A stretch of DNA of 64,000 bases from Vespa crabro (taxonomy: Eukaryota; Arthropoda; Insecta; Hymenoptera; Vespidae): NCBI RefSeq assembly GCF_910589235.1, contig NC_060961.1, positions 5,449,501-5,513,500 on the forward strand, given 5' to 3'. Positions 25,081 to 38,377 of this stretch are shown here, piece by piece (positions within the stretch are counted from its first letter, which is position 1; every line of letters starts with the position of its first letter). The notes under the pieces were generated by a model. That model did not search any database, was not told the DNA's origin, and saw only the letters and a program-made list of their open reading frames with translations. Made by a program: the position numbers and the translations under genes.

Positions 25081-25687
25081 AACAGTATTATAAATTCTTA
25101 ATTATCTTAATTGTTTGCTATTTCAGTCCTGTATTACGTTGGTACAAACGAAATTGTACGCTTTTTTTATTGAACCGAGTAAGATTGTATCGAAAGGGTA
25201 AAAGAATAATCGTTTGTTACCGTTCGACCTATCGGCTCGATTATGAGTAGTCTTTTCGAGGTCAAGCGTCTTTTTATCGAATTTCCCAAAAGACAAAGTG
25301 TCTGGTGTGTGGCCTCATGAAAATTCAGACGTCATAGAGATGAAAGTCTTTCATCAAGAGAAAAAGAATTTCGCATGTAAGAAGTCATAAAATTGTCTCA
25401 TCATTGCGAATTTAGGAAGAACTGCAAAAGGATAAGGATACTTCGTACTTCTCTTCTTTCACTTGAAACTATCATAGTCGTAGGAGTATTAGTAGTAGTA
25501 ATGTAGTAGTAGTATGTAGTAGTAGTAGTAATAGTAAACTAGTAAAGCGCAGTATCAGTAAGAGTGTTAGTTATGTAGTGACTAGCATAGTTGTGCGTAT
25601 GTTTATGTGTGTATATATATGTGTATAAGGAAGTAGTGTTTGCACGTCGATGCTTTCATTCGCCGTCGTTCGGTCGATAGAGCCGAA

Positions 25688-25727
<40 letters not shown>

Positions 25728-25792
25728 CTCACTAGGGCCCACTCGACAACACTCGGTTCTTTTCGGATTGTTTCGGTACGTAAGAGCACTGT

Positions 25793-25900
25793 ATCTCAAA
25801 GTGGGGGAAGCAGCCGCGAGAGGGTGGTGGTTGCGTGGATCACCACTTTGAGATCAGTCGTCTCTCGGACGCCAGAGTATAGGTGTTGCGTCCGAGGTTC
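25793..25900 (+). promoter_or_regulatory. promoter-like island with initiator and pause-button motifs
   Basis: A GC-richer island in the desert. ATCTCAAAGTGG at 25793-25804 is exactly inverted at 25843-25854. The right arm runs into TCAGTC (25854-25859), a match to the arthropod initiator TCAGTY. Ten nt after the presumed start lies TCGGACG (25865-25871), which fits the Drosophila pause-button consensus KCGRWCG. No coding exon follows closely, so it could drive a non-coding RNA or a distal 5' exon of the genes to the right. Confidence 0.4.
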
Positions 25901-26931
25901 TTCCTAGCGCGTATTTCGCGTTTTTTCTCCCTTTTTTCACTTTGCACTACCTTCCTTTTCACTCTCTATCTTTCTCTTTAATACACATAATTCTTTCTTT
26001 TCTCGTCCTTTTTTCACAATTTTCCTTCTACAATCTTTCTTAATATTTTCTCATTGAGTTCTCTTTTCTTTACTTTCTCTCTTTCTCTCTCTTTCTCTCT
26101 CTTTTTCTCTTTTTTCTTTCCTTCTTTTGTCTTTACATCGTTTACATCACAGAACAGAGATACACATTTCGCGCCGCAAAAAGCGTGAGAAAGCTCGATG
26201 ACGTTGTCACGCGATTCGGTTGATCCTTGAACATTGATTGCCCTGAAAAAGAAAAAGTGCACGAGGCAGTAGAGTGCGAAGAAAAGTGCATCGCGGGAAA
26301 TATCAAGGAGTAGCGCTAACTACGAGGGTATATAGATCTATGAAGAAAACGAGTATCGTTTTCCTCGGGTTCAACAATATTTATCATCTTTTCTATTTGA
26401 GAGAATAGTGGGCGGGTAGTATATTACACTGGACTTTAGATAAAACCTTAGCTTTTCTTTTTCATCTCCAAGATTCAATAAAGGGAACGATCTCTTGTTC
26501 GAAGTAACCTCGATTTTTCGTTACCTTGTAACTCACGAAAAGGGCGAAAAAGTATTTCCTAGCTCAGCGTGGATTCGATATAATAGCTGTTTAGAATATT
26601 TGGAAAAATGCCATGAAAAAACGACTCATGCTGCGTCTAGACTTCCCCTATTCAACAAGCATTAAATTCTTATTGCATCGAGAGTCACGTTTCTTATTTA
26701 AGTATATCGGAGGGTTTATGGCTACGAGTTTTACGAATGGGAAATATTAATCATCTTTTAAACTTAAACAAACATCATTTATCAATAAATATATATCAAT
26801 CTTTTATTTTTTGTATTCGTATTAGGTTAAAGGTCAATGATAGCTGATTATGAATATACACGATACAAAAGAAACCAAAGATTTCTTCCTTTCATTGAAA
26901 TTTATGTATATAATTTATTCGGAATAATATA

Positions 26932-27049
<118 letters not shown>

Positions 27050-27592
27050 ATCAATCGACAAATTCTTTTGCTCTTTCGATGTAGGTATATACCTAAGATG
27101 AAAAATATAATTTCATTGAAAGTTTCACGATATGATTAAGTGAATCGTTTACGTTGATCGGTAGGGTAGTTTAAGTTATACCATTCGTCCGACGAAGATT
27201 AGATTTTATTCTTTCGATGTAAACAAATTTCGGTATTACCGATTGGATGAGTAAATACAAAATCCACGTTGATATTTGATCGGGCTTAATTAAAAACTAA
27301 GTAAACCTTGTAAAGAAAAGAAAAAAAAAAAGAATCTACAAGGAGCAGTACGTACTTGTATTTACATGTGCGTTTGTATATGCGTCTGGATTGCGTGTGT
27401 CAGTAATTAAAATGGAAACTTTTGCTTCCGGAAGTCGAACTTGCAGAGGGTAGATTATGGAACGGATGCGGGCGTCATGTTATACTAGTATTGATAGGAA
27501 CTAGGTCGTACGTTTGTTACTGCATTTAGCCCGATTGTTACCTTATTTCATTTTCCTTACAAAGATTATAGTAACAGATGATTATTTCGACA

Positions 27593-27647
<55 letters not shown>

Positions 27648-28450
27648 GTTTATGTTATAATGATAATTTGTTCGTTTGATTATATTTCTCGAGATATTTT
27701 TTTTTTTTATACATTCTCATAGGAAAATTTTTTACATTTTCTTTTTGAAAAATATATGAACTCGTTCGTTGGTAAAACGATTACTATCTCGAGAATAATA
27801 AATTATACATACAATCGATTATAATTATATATGTATATATGTATATATGTACGTTTGTAAGCGCATAAAATAGCAGCTTTGAAAATCAATAGAGTCACTT
27901 ATTCAAGATATTTTATTTTATTTTATTTTATTACATTTTATTATTTTTTTTTTGTTTTACGTGATCGATAAAACGATTGATGTATTTTATCTACGAACGG
28001 AACAATGACAAAGTTTTCTTTGCGTGTTCATTGTGGCCAAGCAAATTACTCGATAGGTTGTTAATTAATTAATCGAACATTGCGAATAGCACGATAATTT
28101 CAATTATTCTATTGAACGTTCATACGATCGGATATAAATTATATTTGAACAAGTTAACGTTAGGATGATGTATTTACGATGTGGAAGTTTGCAGCAGTAT
28201 TTCGTTATATATGTTTCGAAGATAAAGTTTATCTTACATTTTCTGTAATCATTTCCGGAACCATATCGATCTATGCGTTTCAACGTGACCGCAATAGAAT
28301 TTTTTAAAGTAGATGTATAATTCATTAATTAGTAAGAATATTGATATTCTCTCTCTAATGCGTAAAACAAATCTAAATATTTACATTCAATTATTAATGA
28401 ATTAGCTTTTAAGTGATTTCGTTATTATCAAATTTTTTTTAACTTTATAG

Positions 28451-28607
28451 TACAAATTGGAAACATAAAAAATTACGTTGTAAAAAGATATCTAGCTCCA
28501 TTGAATCTGAATTGAATGGGTGTCTAGAAGAAGGGCATTTCATAGAATTTATAAGAGAACTTAAAAACAATTCGTTGTTTGCTGTAGCAATTAAAGAAAT
28601 AAAATAG
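28451..28607 (+). CDS. possible terminal coding exon of an unrecognised gene
   Basis: The acceptor TTTTTTTTAACTTTATAG at 28450 is strong. From 28452 the frame is open for 51 codons to TAG at 28605-28607, and a cluster of AATAAA hexamers follows about 50 nt later. The predicted end of the protein contains LRCKKISSSIESELNGCLEE and ends FAVAIKEIK; it is not low-complexity and I do not recognise it. The exon would need a preceding exon ending in phase 2, and I could not find one with confidence. A 42-codon frame at 28179-28307 (MWKFAAVFRYICFEDK...) with a possible membrane segment lies just upstream but ends in its own stop. Confidence 0.3.
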
Positions 28608-30099
28608 TGTAATATACGCTCTTTCTTTTTTATCTTTGAAAAACAAATAATAATACAATAATAAATAAAAATTTTTTTAATGAAAATAAAAATTTTTTAT
28701 ATCCAATTCTATGTTCACAATTAATAAATTACTTTCTCATTATTGCATTATTATTTATTATATAAAACTAACTAGTCAAATAATTATTAGCGGTTGAAAT
28801 GCCAATGGACAATATCCTGCATTATATGCCAAATACCTCTGAGCATATTTTCTCATTATTTTCCAAAATAGAATAGATCGTAAATCTGCATTAAATAAAA
28901 TAAAAAAAAAAAATACGTATGTATATATGTATATATGCTTAAATTATTAAAGAATAGTAGTTATTATATTTTCACATTATTGTGATATTTTTATATTTAC
29001 GTTATCATCATATTAATTAGAATTTAACGAAAATCATAATTTCGTTTTTCTTTCGGTATAAATTTTGTTCAAAATTTTTTTTACACATATATAGAACTTT
29101 TCGTAATTTCATATAAAAATCTTTTTCATGCCGATAATAGATTTAACACAAAGGTTAAACAGATACGTCTCTTTATTAATTCCACTTGTTACTATAAATT
29201 GCGCATTAAATAATTGAAAAATGCGTGGATGGTATAGTAAGAAGACACGGATATAATGAAAGCCATATGAATCAAATAGAAACGTAAATAATAACTGTTG
29301 AAAAGATATTGGTGATGGCCTTCTCTGTGGAATTTTAATATTTTAAGTAGAACCTTTTGGAAAAGAGTACGATAACGAGCACGGTAACGAGCTTTATTGA
29401 AAAGATATATAATCGACTTAACTAAGAGCATAGAGCGAACAAAACTAAGATATTTCCGTAACTTGTTGTATGAAAAGACGTGATTATTCGTTCGTGATAT
29501 AAGGCATTCATAAAATTCATCCAAGTTCAATTTAATTTTACTGATTTCAATCAAACTTTTATAGTAGAAAACTTTGAATCGTTTACTATTAAATATAAGT
29601 ATCTAGTAAGTACGTAAATGTAGATATGTGGATATGTAGGATGTATAAGTAATGGGATGTTTCTTTTTAAAAAATTATTTCGAAATAGTAGAACAGAAAT
29701 TATTTATTGCTTTTTTTTAGTCTTGTTTTTATAGATTGACTTTATTGAATATTAACAAATCGTTTTTGTACGTAGGCATTTTCTTTAAAGAGGTACGAAA
29801 CAAACGAATGGTAATTATACTTTGTTTTCTTTTCTTTTCTTTTTTTTTGTTAATTTTGTTTTATCGAATGGAATCCATACCTTCTTGTAGTATAATTCTT
29901 GTAGTATAATGGAACATTTAATTGTAACAATTCTCATGTTCGTATTCTTCAAACTAATAACTACATACTTGTTAACATATTATACTTCTAATATGCTAGA
30001 ACCGTAATCTTTTAATTGCCTCGTCTCATATTAACAATTATTTATCTTATCTATAATTCAATCTTAAGAATTAACATTGTTAGATTTTTTCCTTTGCAG

Positions 30100-30221
30100 G
30101 AGCACTAAAAGCATCGTTTTATCAGAAATATTCAACCATGCCGCTAAACGTGATACGGATTATTGTAACATGTGTTGCAACTTTAGAAATGATACCGACG
30201 TTTATTAATTCAGAGATTTGA
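30100..30221 (+). other. possible spliced terminal exon with two open frames
   Basis: TAGATTTTTTCCTTTGCAG is a near-ideal acceptor ending at 30099. After it two overlapping frames stay open. One has 35 codons to TAA at 30206 and contains a dibasic site followed by DTDYCNMCCNF. The other has 39 codons to TGA at 30219 and contains MPLNVIRIIVTCVATLEM. No upstream partner exon is seen. It could be part of a non-coding RNA, a small-peptide gene or chance. Confidence 0.2.
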
Positions 30222-30965
30222 AGATTACAATATTGAATCAATACAAACGGTCAACATGTCGAACGTGTTCTATAATTTCAATCATTTTTATATGTTGGAT
30301 TATTGTCTGGATTATTGTTGGATTATTAGATCGGGGATGATAAGAAACGAAATAATTTGTTAATTGTGATAACGCAGATTAAAGATGATCAGAATTAATC
30401 GATCAATCAATTAATTCAATTGACAATTTGAAATCCATACTTTGAACATTTCGACATAGTTATGAAATGTATTCAACATAGTTATGATACGTATTCGACA
30501 TAGGTATGATAAGGTGATATATCTTACACTTATCTGTAATAAGCCGTGAGCATTCACAAAATATTTCATCTTACTTTTTCTCTAATTTCTCTCTCTCTCT
30601 CTCTCTCTTTTTCTTTTTATCTCAGTCTTGTTAGTACATTTTGTCGATAGTACATTTCGCTTGGAAAGTCGTTAGAAAGTGGGCCATCGGATTCTGAACG
30701 AAAATTAAAGCCCCGTATGCATCAATTGGGACTGTTAGTGATAGGAGGATTTACAAAACGGAAAGTTTCGTAGTTCGAGTAATTAAAGAACATAAACATT
30801 ATCATTTATTCTAGAAATATAGATAGATATAGAAGGTGAATGTGATTCATTGAAAATTGTCCTCTTGATAATTATTAGCAAACTTCGAAATATTTTACCT
30901 TCTTTTTTGTTTCGAATAATTCGTGAGAAAATTAAAAATTAATTGCTATAAAATATTTATGTACC

Positions 30966-31036
<71 letters not shown>

Positions 31037-32448
31037 TATTTTTATTTTTGATATTATAGAATTCTTATATGATCTGAATACAGTATATAAGATTTATTTA
31101 TTTAAATATTTTTTGTAAGTGGTTTTTTTCCTTACTTTCGATTTTCTATTTATTTATTTATTTATTTATTTATTTTCTTCAGGAAAGAAAACTTCTTTAA
31201 TCAGGAAGAGTAATATCTGAGAGAGCATGAGGATTGTTAGTTTAGCAAAGAATGATATCCATTACGTGGGTAGATTTTAATTATCCAATCGAGGTATAAG
31301 CGAGATGGAGAAGAGGGATGAAAAGGAAAAGCATTGTTTTCGATTAATTCAACACGGACCAGTGGATTCACGCGACAAGTCCTACGTTAATTAATTTTTA
31401 TTCTGGCTTCTCCAATTTATCGCGCCGTTGGCGACCGATCGTGGGAATTCGAAGACACTCCCAGTAAAAAATATATATATAAATGAATAACATATTTTTT
31501 GGAATATGCTATTTAGTAATACACATATGCCTTGAAACATTGAAATATAAAAAATAAGCAAATTAAATGAAAAAAAAAGAAATATGTAAAAAACTATAAA
31601 ATATTACATTCACTTAACGTTCAAGAGAAAATTATGTATATATATAGAAACAATTACAAATTTGACTTTTATGTTGAATACTGATTAAACGAAATAATTT
31701 AATAGGAAATCTACTATATATTTTATAACATCTACATTATATATCCAATATTTTGTTTTTATCGATTATGTACCAAATAAAGAAATCCATATGTATTCTA
31801 CATAAAGTAATGAATATCGAATATTCACATTTAGTTAGTTAATTAATTTGATTAAAATTAATATTAAATGTAATTGATATAATAGTGGATTTTGGAAAAG
31901 CTTTTGATGGTTAAGCGGAATAAAAAGGATCGAAAGCTTTTTTTTTTTTTGTTAATCAGTCTAATCTTACATTTTTTTCGAAAAATATCGAAAAGCTTGA
32001 GAATAAGTGGATACAGATTCGAATGGTTTTGTTTGGTACGTGTCTTCGAGTACGAGTGATCGGTACGCGATCGAAGCGTTCCAAAGATAGTAGCCCCCTC
32101 TGTTTATATTCCTTCGCGTGCAGCTTTAACTAAAATGAAGAAAAAGAACGTTAGGCGAAGGAGGAGAAGGAGGTACGAAGGGTTGGGAGTGGCGGCTTAT
32201 CGACGAAGCGTTAAATTCTGCAGAATCGATGATGCTCTCGGGGGCGCGTCGACATCTTGGATCATCGTTAAATTCCTCCTAACGTGAGCTCTCTCGCCTT
32301 CCGATCGATGATCCTTAGGCCGATTGATACTACGGTGACACATCATGTTATCTGAATCCGCTGTTCGAAAATTATACTTCAAGAAGAGGCTGAAAATCGG
32401 CGACTTGCCGGATATATCGAAGATTAATGCACGCTCTCGGATAATAAA

Positions 32449-32506
32449 ATGAGCAAGAGCGTGGAATTGCTTGCTGGATCGGAGGACAGTGAACCAATAC
32501 CAGCCG
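32449..32506 (+). CDS. Mctp: probable first coding exon of long Mctp
   Basis: AAAATGAGC opens a frame of 19 codons plus one base, MSKSVELLAGSEDSEPIPA, ending at a perfect GTGAGT donor. Joined to an acceptor at 37480 (ACGTTTAG), the frame continues as D-FNTNM into the exon that carries the first ATG at 37495, with no frame break. It sits at the right edge of a GC-richer block (32040-32450) that looks like a promoter and leader. The acceptor has a weak pyrimidine tract, so other partners are possible. Confidence 0.5.
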
Positions 32507-33320
32507 GTGAGTAAGTAGTCGTTCGATCCTAAGATCAAACGCTCATTTCTTTATTTTTCATTTTTCTTTTTATTTTTCTTGATGTTTTGTTTTTCCATGC
32601 AATGCATTTGAAACAAGTACATATATTAATCGTGAACTTTCTCAATGGAATGTTACATTAATAGAGAATTTCAATTTTTAAATCCGTTTCGTTATTGATA
32701 ATAAATGACCATGATCGATTTTAATTATTGTAAAATTTATAAAATTCGAACTTTTTAATAAAATAAACGACTTAGAAAATATCTAAACTATAATTAGAGC
32801 GTGAAACTGTTCGTAAATTGGTTCAATAACAATGGAAACTTTTAAGAAAGCAATAGTTTAAATAGTTTTACGTATAATACATCTATATGATCAAGAATAT
32901 ATTGAAGTCGATGATATGACGATAGTTTGATAAATTAAATCATTGACAATCGGATGCTGATCATTTCCACGTATTATACTAATTCTCGGCGAATAGACGT
33001 TATGCGCGAGACGGAAGAATATATCTTGGCGACAAGCCAAATATTATCGCGCAATTGCAATGTGGGGTGTGTCGAATAGATCTCTCATTTGCTATTATAG
33101 AAGATGAGAAATCAATAGATGACATATTTAAATAATATTTAAAAATAATTTATTATAACGGTATATAATTAATATTATTATAATATTATAAAAATATAAA
33201 TATTATATATAATTAATATAAAATAAAAATATGATAAAAATATATTAATAAAATATATTTAATAAAATCTCGACTGTATATAGAAAGCTCAATGTAACGT
33301 TATTACAATTTTATACAACG

Positions 33321-33370
<50 letters not shown>

Positions 33371-33692
33371 GCCATTTCTTAATAGTTAATCTTATATAAA
33401 ATTATAAATATTTTTACAATAATAATAAAATATAAACATATTTTATAATTAATATTATTTAATAGTATAAAATATATATTTAAAAATAATATACTTAATA
33501 AATATTGTTTCTCTCAACTGTACACACTTGAATGTAACAGTATATAACACTATATCATTCTTAAATGCACAACTCTGTTCTTTTGTCACTTTTTAAAAAT
33601 CCTTCACATACGTACTTTTGTATGTTAATGTTAATATTTTAAACGATCTCCAAACATTTATTTATAGCATCACACGTACATACCTTGACTTA

Positions 33693-33743
<51 letters not shown>

Positions 33744-35414
33744 CATTCTATTACTTATTTCATAGAGTGATCTCAAAGTAATGTGCAAAAATTTTTAATT
33801 GATTCTACATTACTTTTAATGTTTCATTCAAAAAATGTAAAAAAAAATTATCTCTTATCTTCCAACGTGCTCATTAAGAGATACGGGCGAACAGAATTCC
33901 AGTCGATATTCTTCGACAACTTCAAAGCAGGGTAATTCCTAAAATGGAACACGAGGTCCGTGTAAAATTGAGTGAGTTTTTGAGGACGTACTTACGAATT
34001 TACGCTTCGCGTTGAATTTTTATTTCTGACTCGATACCATTGAAAATCTTACACATATACATAAATAAATACATAGATACATACATACATATATACATAT
34101 ATTCGCGTTCTTATTCTCATTGGATCAGCATGTCTACAGTATTGAACGGCAATGTGATATATTAGAGGCACCCTATCTTATATGCTCTTCTTGGAAGGAA
34201 GGTCAGAGGTAGAGCTCTAAGATTAAGCTTCGAAGAGCAAAGTAGTAGTAGTTACCATCTTCTTTGTGTTCTTCCTTGCACGTTATTATGGAGAAAAGCT
34301 TTTCAATCTTTCGATATAAAAAATGTCTGTAAATCTCCGTTTCTTTCTTCTTCTTTTTTTTCTTTCTTTTTTCTTTTTTTTTTTTTTTGAAATAAGCTAA
34401 TTCGTCTATCACTTTTTTTTCTTTATTCTCCTTTATCAGTTTTTAATTTTATTTGGAGCGGATCATGAGATATCTTTTTAGTTTCTGTTGGATTGGCAAC
34501 TAAGTGATTGCGGAAAGTGTAAAGTCCATCTATCGACAAAATCCGCAATCACTTAGTTGCCAACCCAATATAAAGATTGAAAAGTCTATAAATACTAAAT
34601 GACTTTGAAGTAAGACATTTATATATCCGTAGATATATATATTTTCAATCGTATTATATTTTGATGCTAAGAGGAGCTTTTTCTAATTTTTTTTTTTATA
34701 ATTCCTTCATAATCATGTAGTTGGTTTATGAAAATTTGTAGTTTATATATATATATATTTTTTTAAATAGAGCGTGTATTATTCAAAATTGTTTTTAAAA
34801 TGAAAAATATCGATTAAATCGTACGAATAATATTGATTCTTATTTTTTTTTCATTAATTTTTTATTATTTCAATAAATAATAATCTTATTTATTGGATTT
34901 ATATAATAATATTTGTGCTATTTTCATATAATGTTGCCTCATTATGTTTATAAAAGATATGTAAATAATGTATACGTTTCTTCTCCTTATTTTTTAAAAT
35001 ATAATATTATAAGTCTGAAATATAGAAACTAAAGCTTGGAGTTGAAAAAAAAATTTAATACAAAATAAATGAAAAATATTAATGGATTAAGAACGATCAA
35101 TATTATTCTCCCGATGTCATATAAATATTATTGATAATGTTATTAAATATTAATAAATTCTTATCAAATGAAAAGAGCATTACATTAAAAGTAATTTCCT
35201 ATAAAATTATATTCTATAAAAAATATCCTTTTCTTTATTGTTTCTTGGAAAAGTATTTTTCATTATGCTCTTGTAGCACTTTATTCCTCCATTTTCTATT
35301 TTAGGAAATTACTTGATAAAGAAATTACAAACAACGTAGTAGATAATACTGTCATATATGCGTTACATATTGCATATATACAAATACTGTATTCCATTGT
35401 GAGTTTAAAATGAT

Positions 35415-35451
<37 letters not shown>

Positions 35452-38343
35452 AAAATATTCAAAATTTATAAATCCATTGTTAGTACATATTTGAAGGTAA
35501 ATGTTTATTAGTTTCATATCACCTAAAAACCTTTTTTTAGAAGGGATAAAGAAATTGGGTTATAGAGGGTTAACTTCTTATTTCACAGAAATTCTTTTAC
35601 GAGGACAGAGCTGTTCGAAAATAGTTTAAGGCAAGTCGTTAGACTCCTTGTTCTTGATTTTATGCTGCTGGCTTTCCGCTGTTAGAATCAAACACGTTTA
35701 TTTATTTAGCTATAAGAGGTCGGAACCACGTTGAATCATTCGATGCGTGTGTGGCAATGAACGACGATTGGTTCGTGCCTGTCGTATAATATATTTCGTG
35801 CTTGCGAAAGCAAAACGAAAGAAAAGAAAAAAAAAAAGAAAACACGAAACGAAACATTTCTCTGATATTCATTACATTAACAATGCCTTTTAATTTGACT
35901 AAATGTACTTTCCTTCATTTTATCGCGAATCATTGCGCGTGTTAAAGCGACAAAGAATTCTATTGGGGAATCCTTTTAAAAAGTTATCCATTTCCGGTAT
36001 TACGTTTATCGTGACTTTAGTTGATGGCGTGCACGATTAATGAGACCTTTTTCTTTCGCGCTAGTGTCTACGAGAGGATGGTGATTTGTATAATATTCTA
36101 AAGTTGATATAGTCTGATTTAGGCATTCCTTCATAATTTCACGTTGTTATTATTTCGTGTTATATAAATAAGGAAAAAATAATTCAATTTATGATATTTG
36201 AATTAACGAGATAACGGTCACGAGAAAATGAAATTTACGTTGCCTTCGGTAGTATAATATTTTTTTTTAATTTATTATATTATGCTTTTGTTGTATTGAA
36301 AATTCAAAATGGCGGCATTAATGACATGAAAATTAATTCCTTTCAATCTGGAATCATTTCTAAAGTGACACTATAATTAATTAATAAAAATAATAAAATA
36401 GAAATTAACTCTATTAACAAATAGCATTGAGATATATATTTGGATATGATAGCTTTATTAAAATGCATTCTTCGTATAGGAAATAATTGAGATAATCTAA
36501 GTTAAACATTTAATTTAAACATTAGGAGTTTTAATAATTTTGGATACGTCATGTTTGTTCCATGCGCGGCTTAAATCTTGTTATCTCTGTGTTCAAATAA
36601 TAACTTCACGCTCTCATAAAAAATACAATAACTATTCAGTTTGTTCAAATCGAAAATTAAATGAAAAACGTATCTTTTTATGAATCATCTAATAGTAAAC
36701 CATTTTTTTTCGGTTTTTTGCAATAGTCACAATCGATGTAGTTTAAATTAATAGTTGATAATATTTCAAATATTCCTGCCGAGTTTTAATTCTTTCAATT
36801 GATGCATTTGCAATTTGTTATGAATTAAAAAAATTTTTGAAATACCGCCATTTTGAAATCAAAAGTAGAATCAAATCGGGACTATTGGATCATCGTGGCA
36901 TGTAATTCAATTTTTTAATAGAAAATTCAAGTCAATTTGTTCAACCATTTACATTGTAGAATTGATATGTGCTTGCTTGCGCACACATGCACACATATAC
37001 ATACGTCCACACAAATGTGAATGAATATGCATGCGTCGAAATATATTACGTATAAAATTTTATTAAGAAACATAAAAGTTAGATAGAGATTTTTCTTTAA
37101 ATAAACTAATTAAAATGTTCTTTCCACCGCCATTTTCTGATCATTATTATAAAAAATTTCAAAGAAATTCATTGTTATGCACGACACTTATTTTACATAT
37201 CCCTATAGAATTTGATTTCTTTCTATTGTATATATGATTTTTTTTTTGAAGAATTTTTTAATTTATGAAAATACTGCCATTTTAAAACAGGATGTTGGAT
37301 CGTACCGGAATTACTTATGGATCTTGCAAGTAATTTTATTTTTTGTATAAATTTCTAATCGATCTAATTCAGTCATTTAGATGGTGGACTGGACATAGAG
37401 ACACACTGCTACAAACATATATATATATTTATACACACATACACACACACCCACACATACATATATATATATACGTTTAGATTTTAATACGAATATGAAC
37501 TGTCTTCGGTCGTGCCTAAAAATGAATGAAAGTAAAACAAAGAACAAAAAAAGAGGAAAAAATATGAAAAAAATATGGTTGTGGATCACATGTTCAGATA
37601 ACACGACAGAGGAAAGATCCAGACTGAATTTGAACGGGAGCAGACAGCTTTCGAAAAGCGCCACGGAGCTCCGGAACAACGAAATCGAGAAACTCTCGCC
37701 GTCGCGGCGCGGCGAGGTCGGTGGTGAGTCCGGGGTGATACATCACCACCGGCATCATCGACACGCGACGTCGGTGGCACAGCGTACGCACACATTCTTT
37801 GCGACTCTGAAAAGCCGCTGGTCTCGTAGCCGTAGTAAAGAACGAAAAAAATCGAAGGATGGTGGCGGAGTATCAACGACCCAAGAGTCAACAAGCTTTA
37901 AGACACCTGGCATTGAGTCTGATTATACGGCTGATTATTCCTCCGAACATAGCAGGAGTTCATCGGCTACACAAAGTCCAGCCAGGCATTGTCTCAAACA
38001 TCCTGGTAGGTTTTATTATTTTTTTTATTGTTTAAAAAATATTTTTTTCTCTCTTTTTTTTTCTTTTTTTTTTCTTTTGTATATATTGACTGCCAACATA
38101 AATATTGTGCATTTTATCTTAGAGGTCACAGTTGAGTTTTTTATTGTAATTATGCAATGATAAATAATTGCGTAATGTGATCAAATAATAACTCGAAATA
38201 GTCCTGTAAAATCATTAGTCAACAAAAATTCGTAAAAATGAAAGTAACATATTGCAAAATTTGTCACGGTCGGCGACAACATTTTTTATACTGTTTTCTT
38301 TATAATCTTGTTCCTGAATATTTATTAATTTTAAAATATTCGA

Positions 38344-38377
<34 letters not shown>

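Larger units (their letters stand above)
18278..25780. other. Rprd2 3' region and gene-poor repeat-rich DNA
   Basis: The 3' UTR of Rprd2 starts here but its end is unclear. The stretch holds a duplicated TA/CA-rich unit with GTGTATACAC (18381-18480), an 87-nt A run, TA repeats (19766-19819, 21280-21380, 25029-25078), an AAT repeat, GA and TC tracts (23262-23353) and a GTA-type repeat (25488-25560). No coding exon with convincing splice sites was seen. The most plausible strong poly(A) signal is at 23601. Confidence 0.5.

Noticed and set aside
32197..32538. 113-codon minus-strand frame across the Mctp first exon
   Set aside because: No domain and no splice support; the plus strand offers an ATG exon with an ideal donor in the same place.
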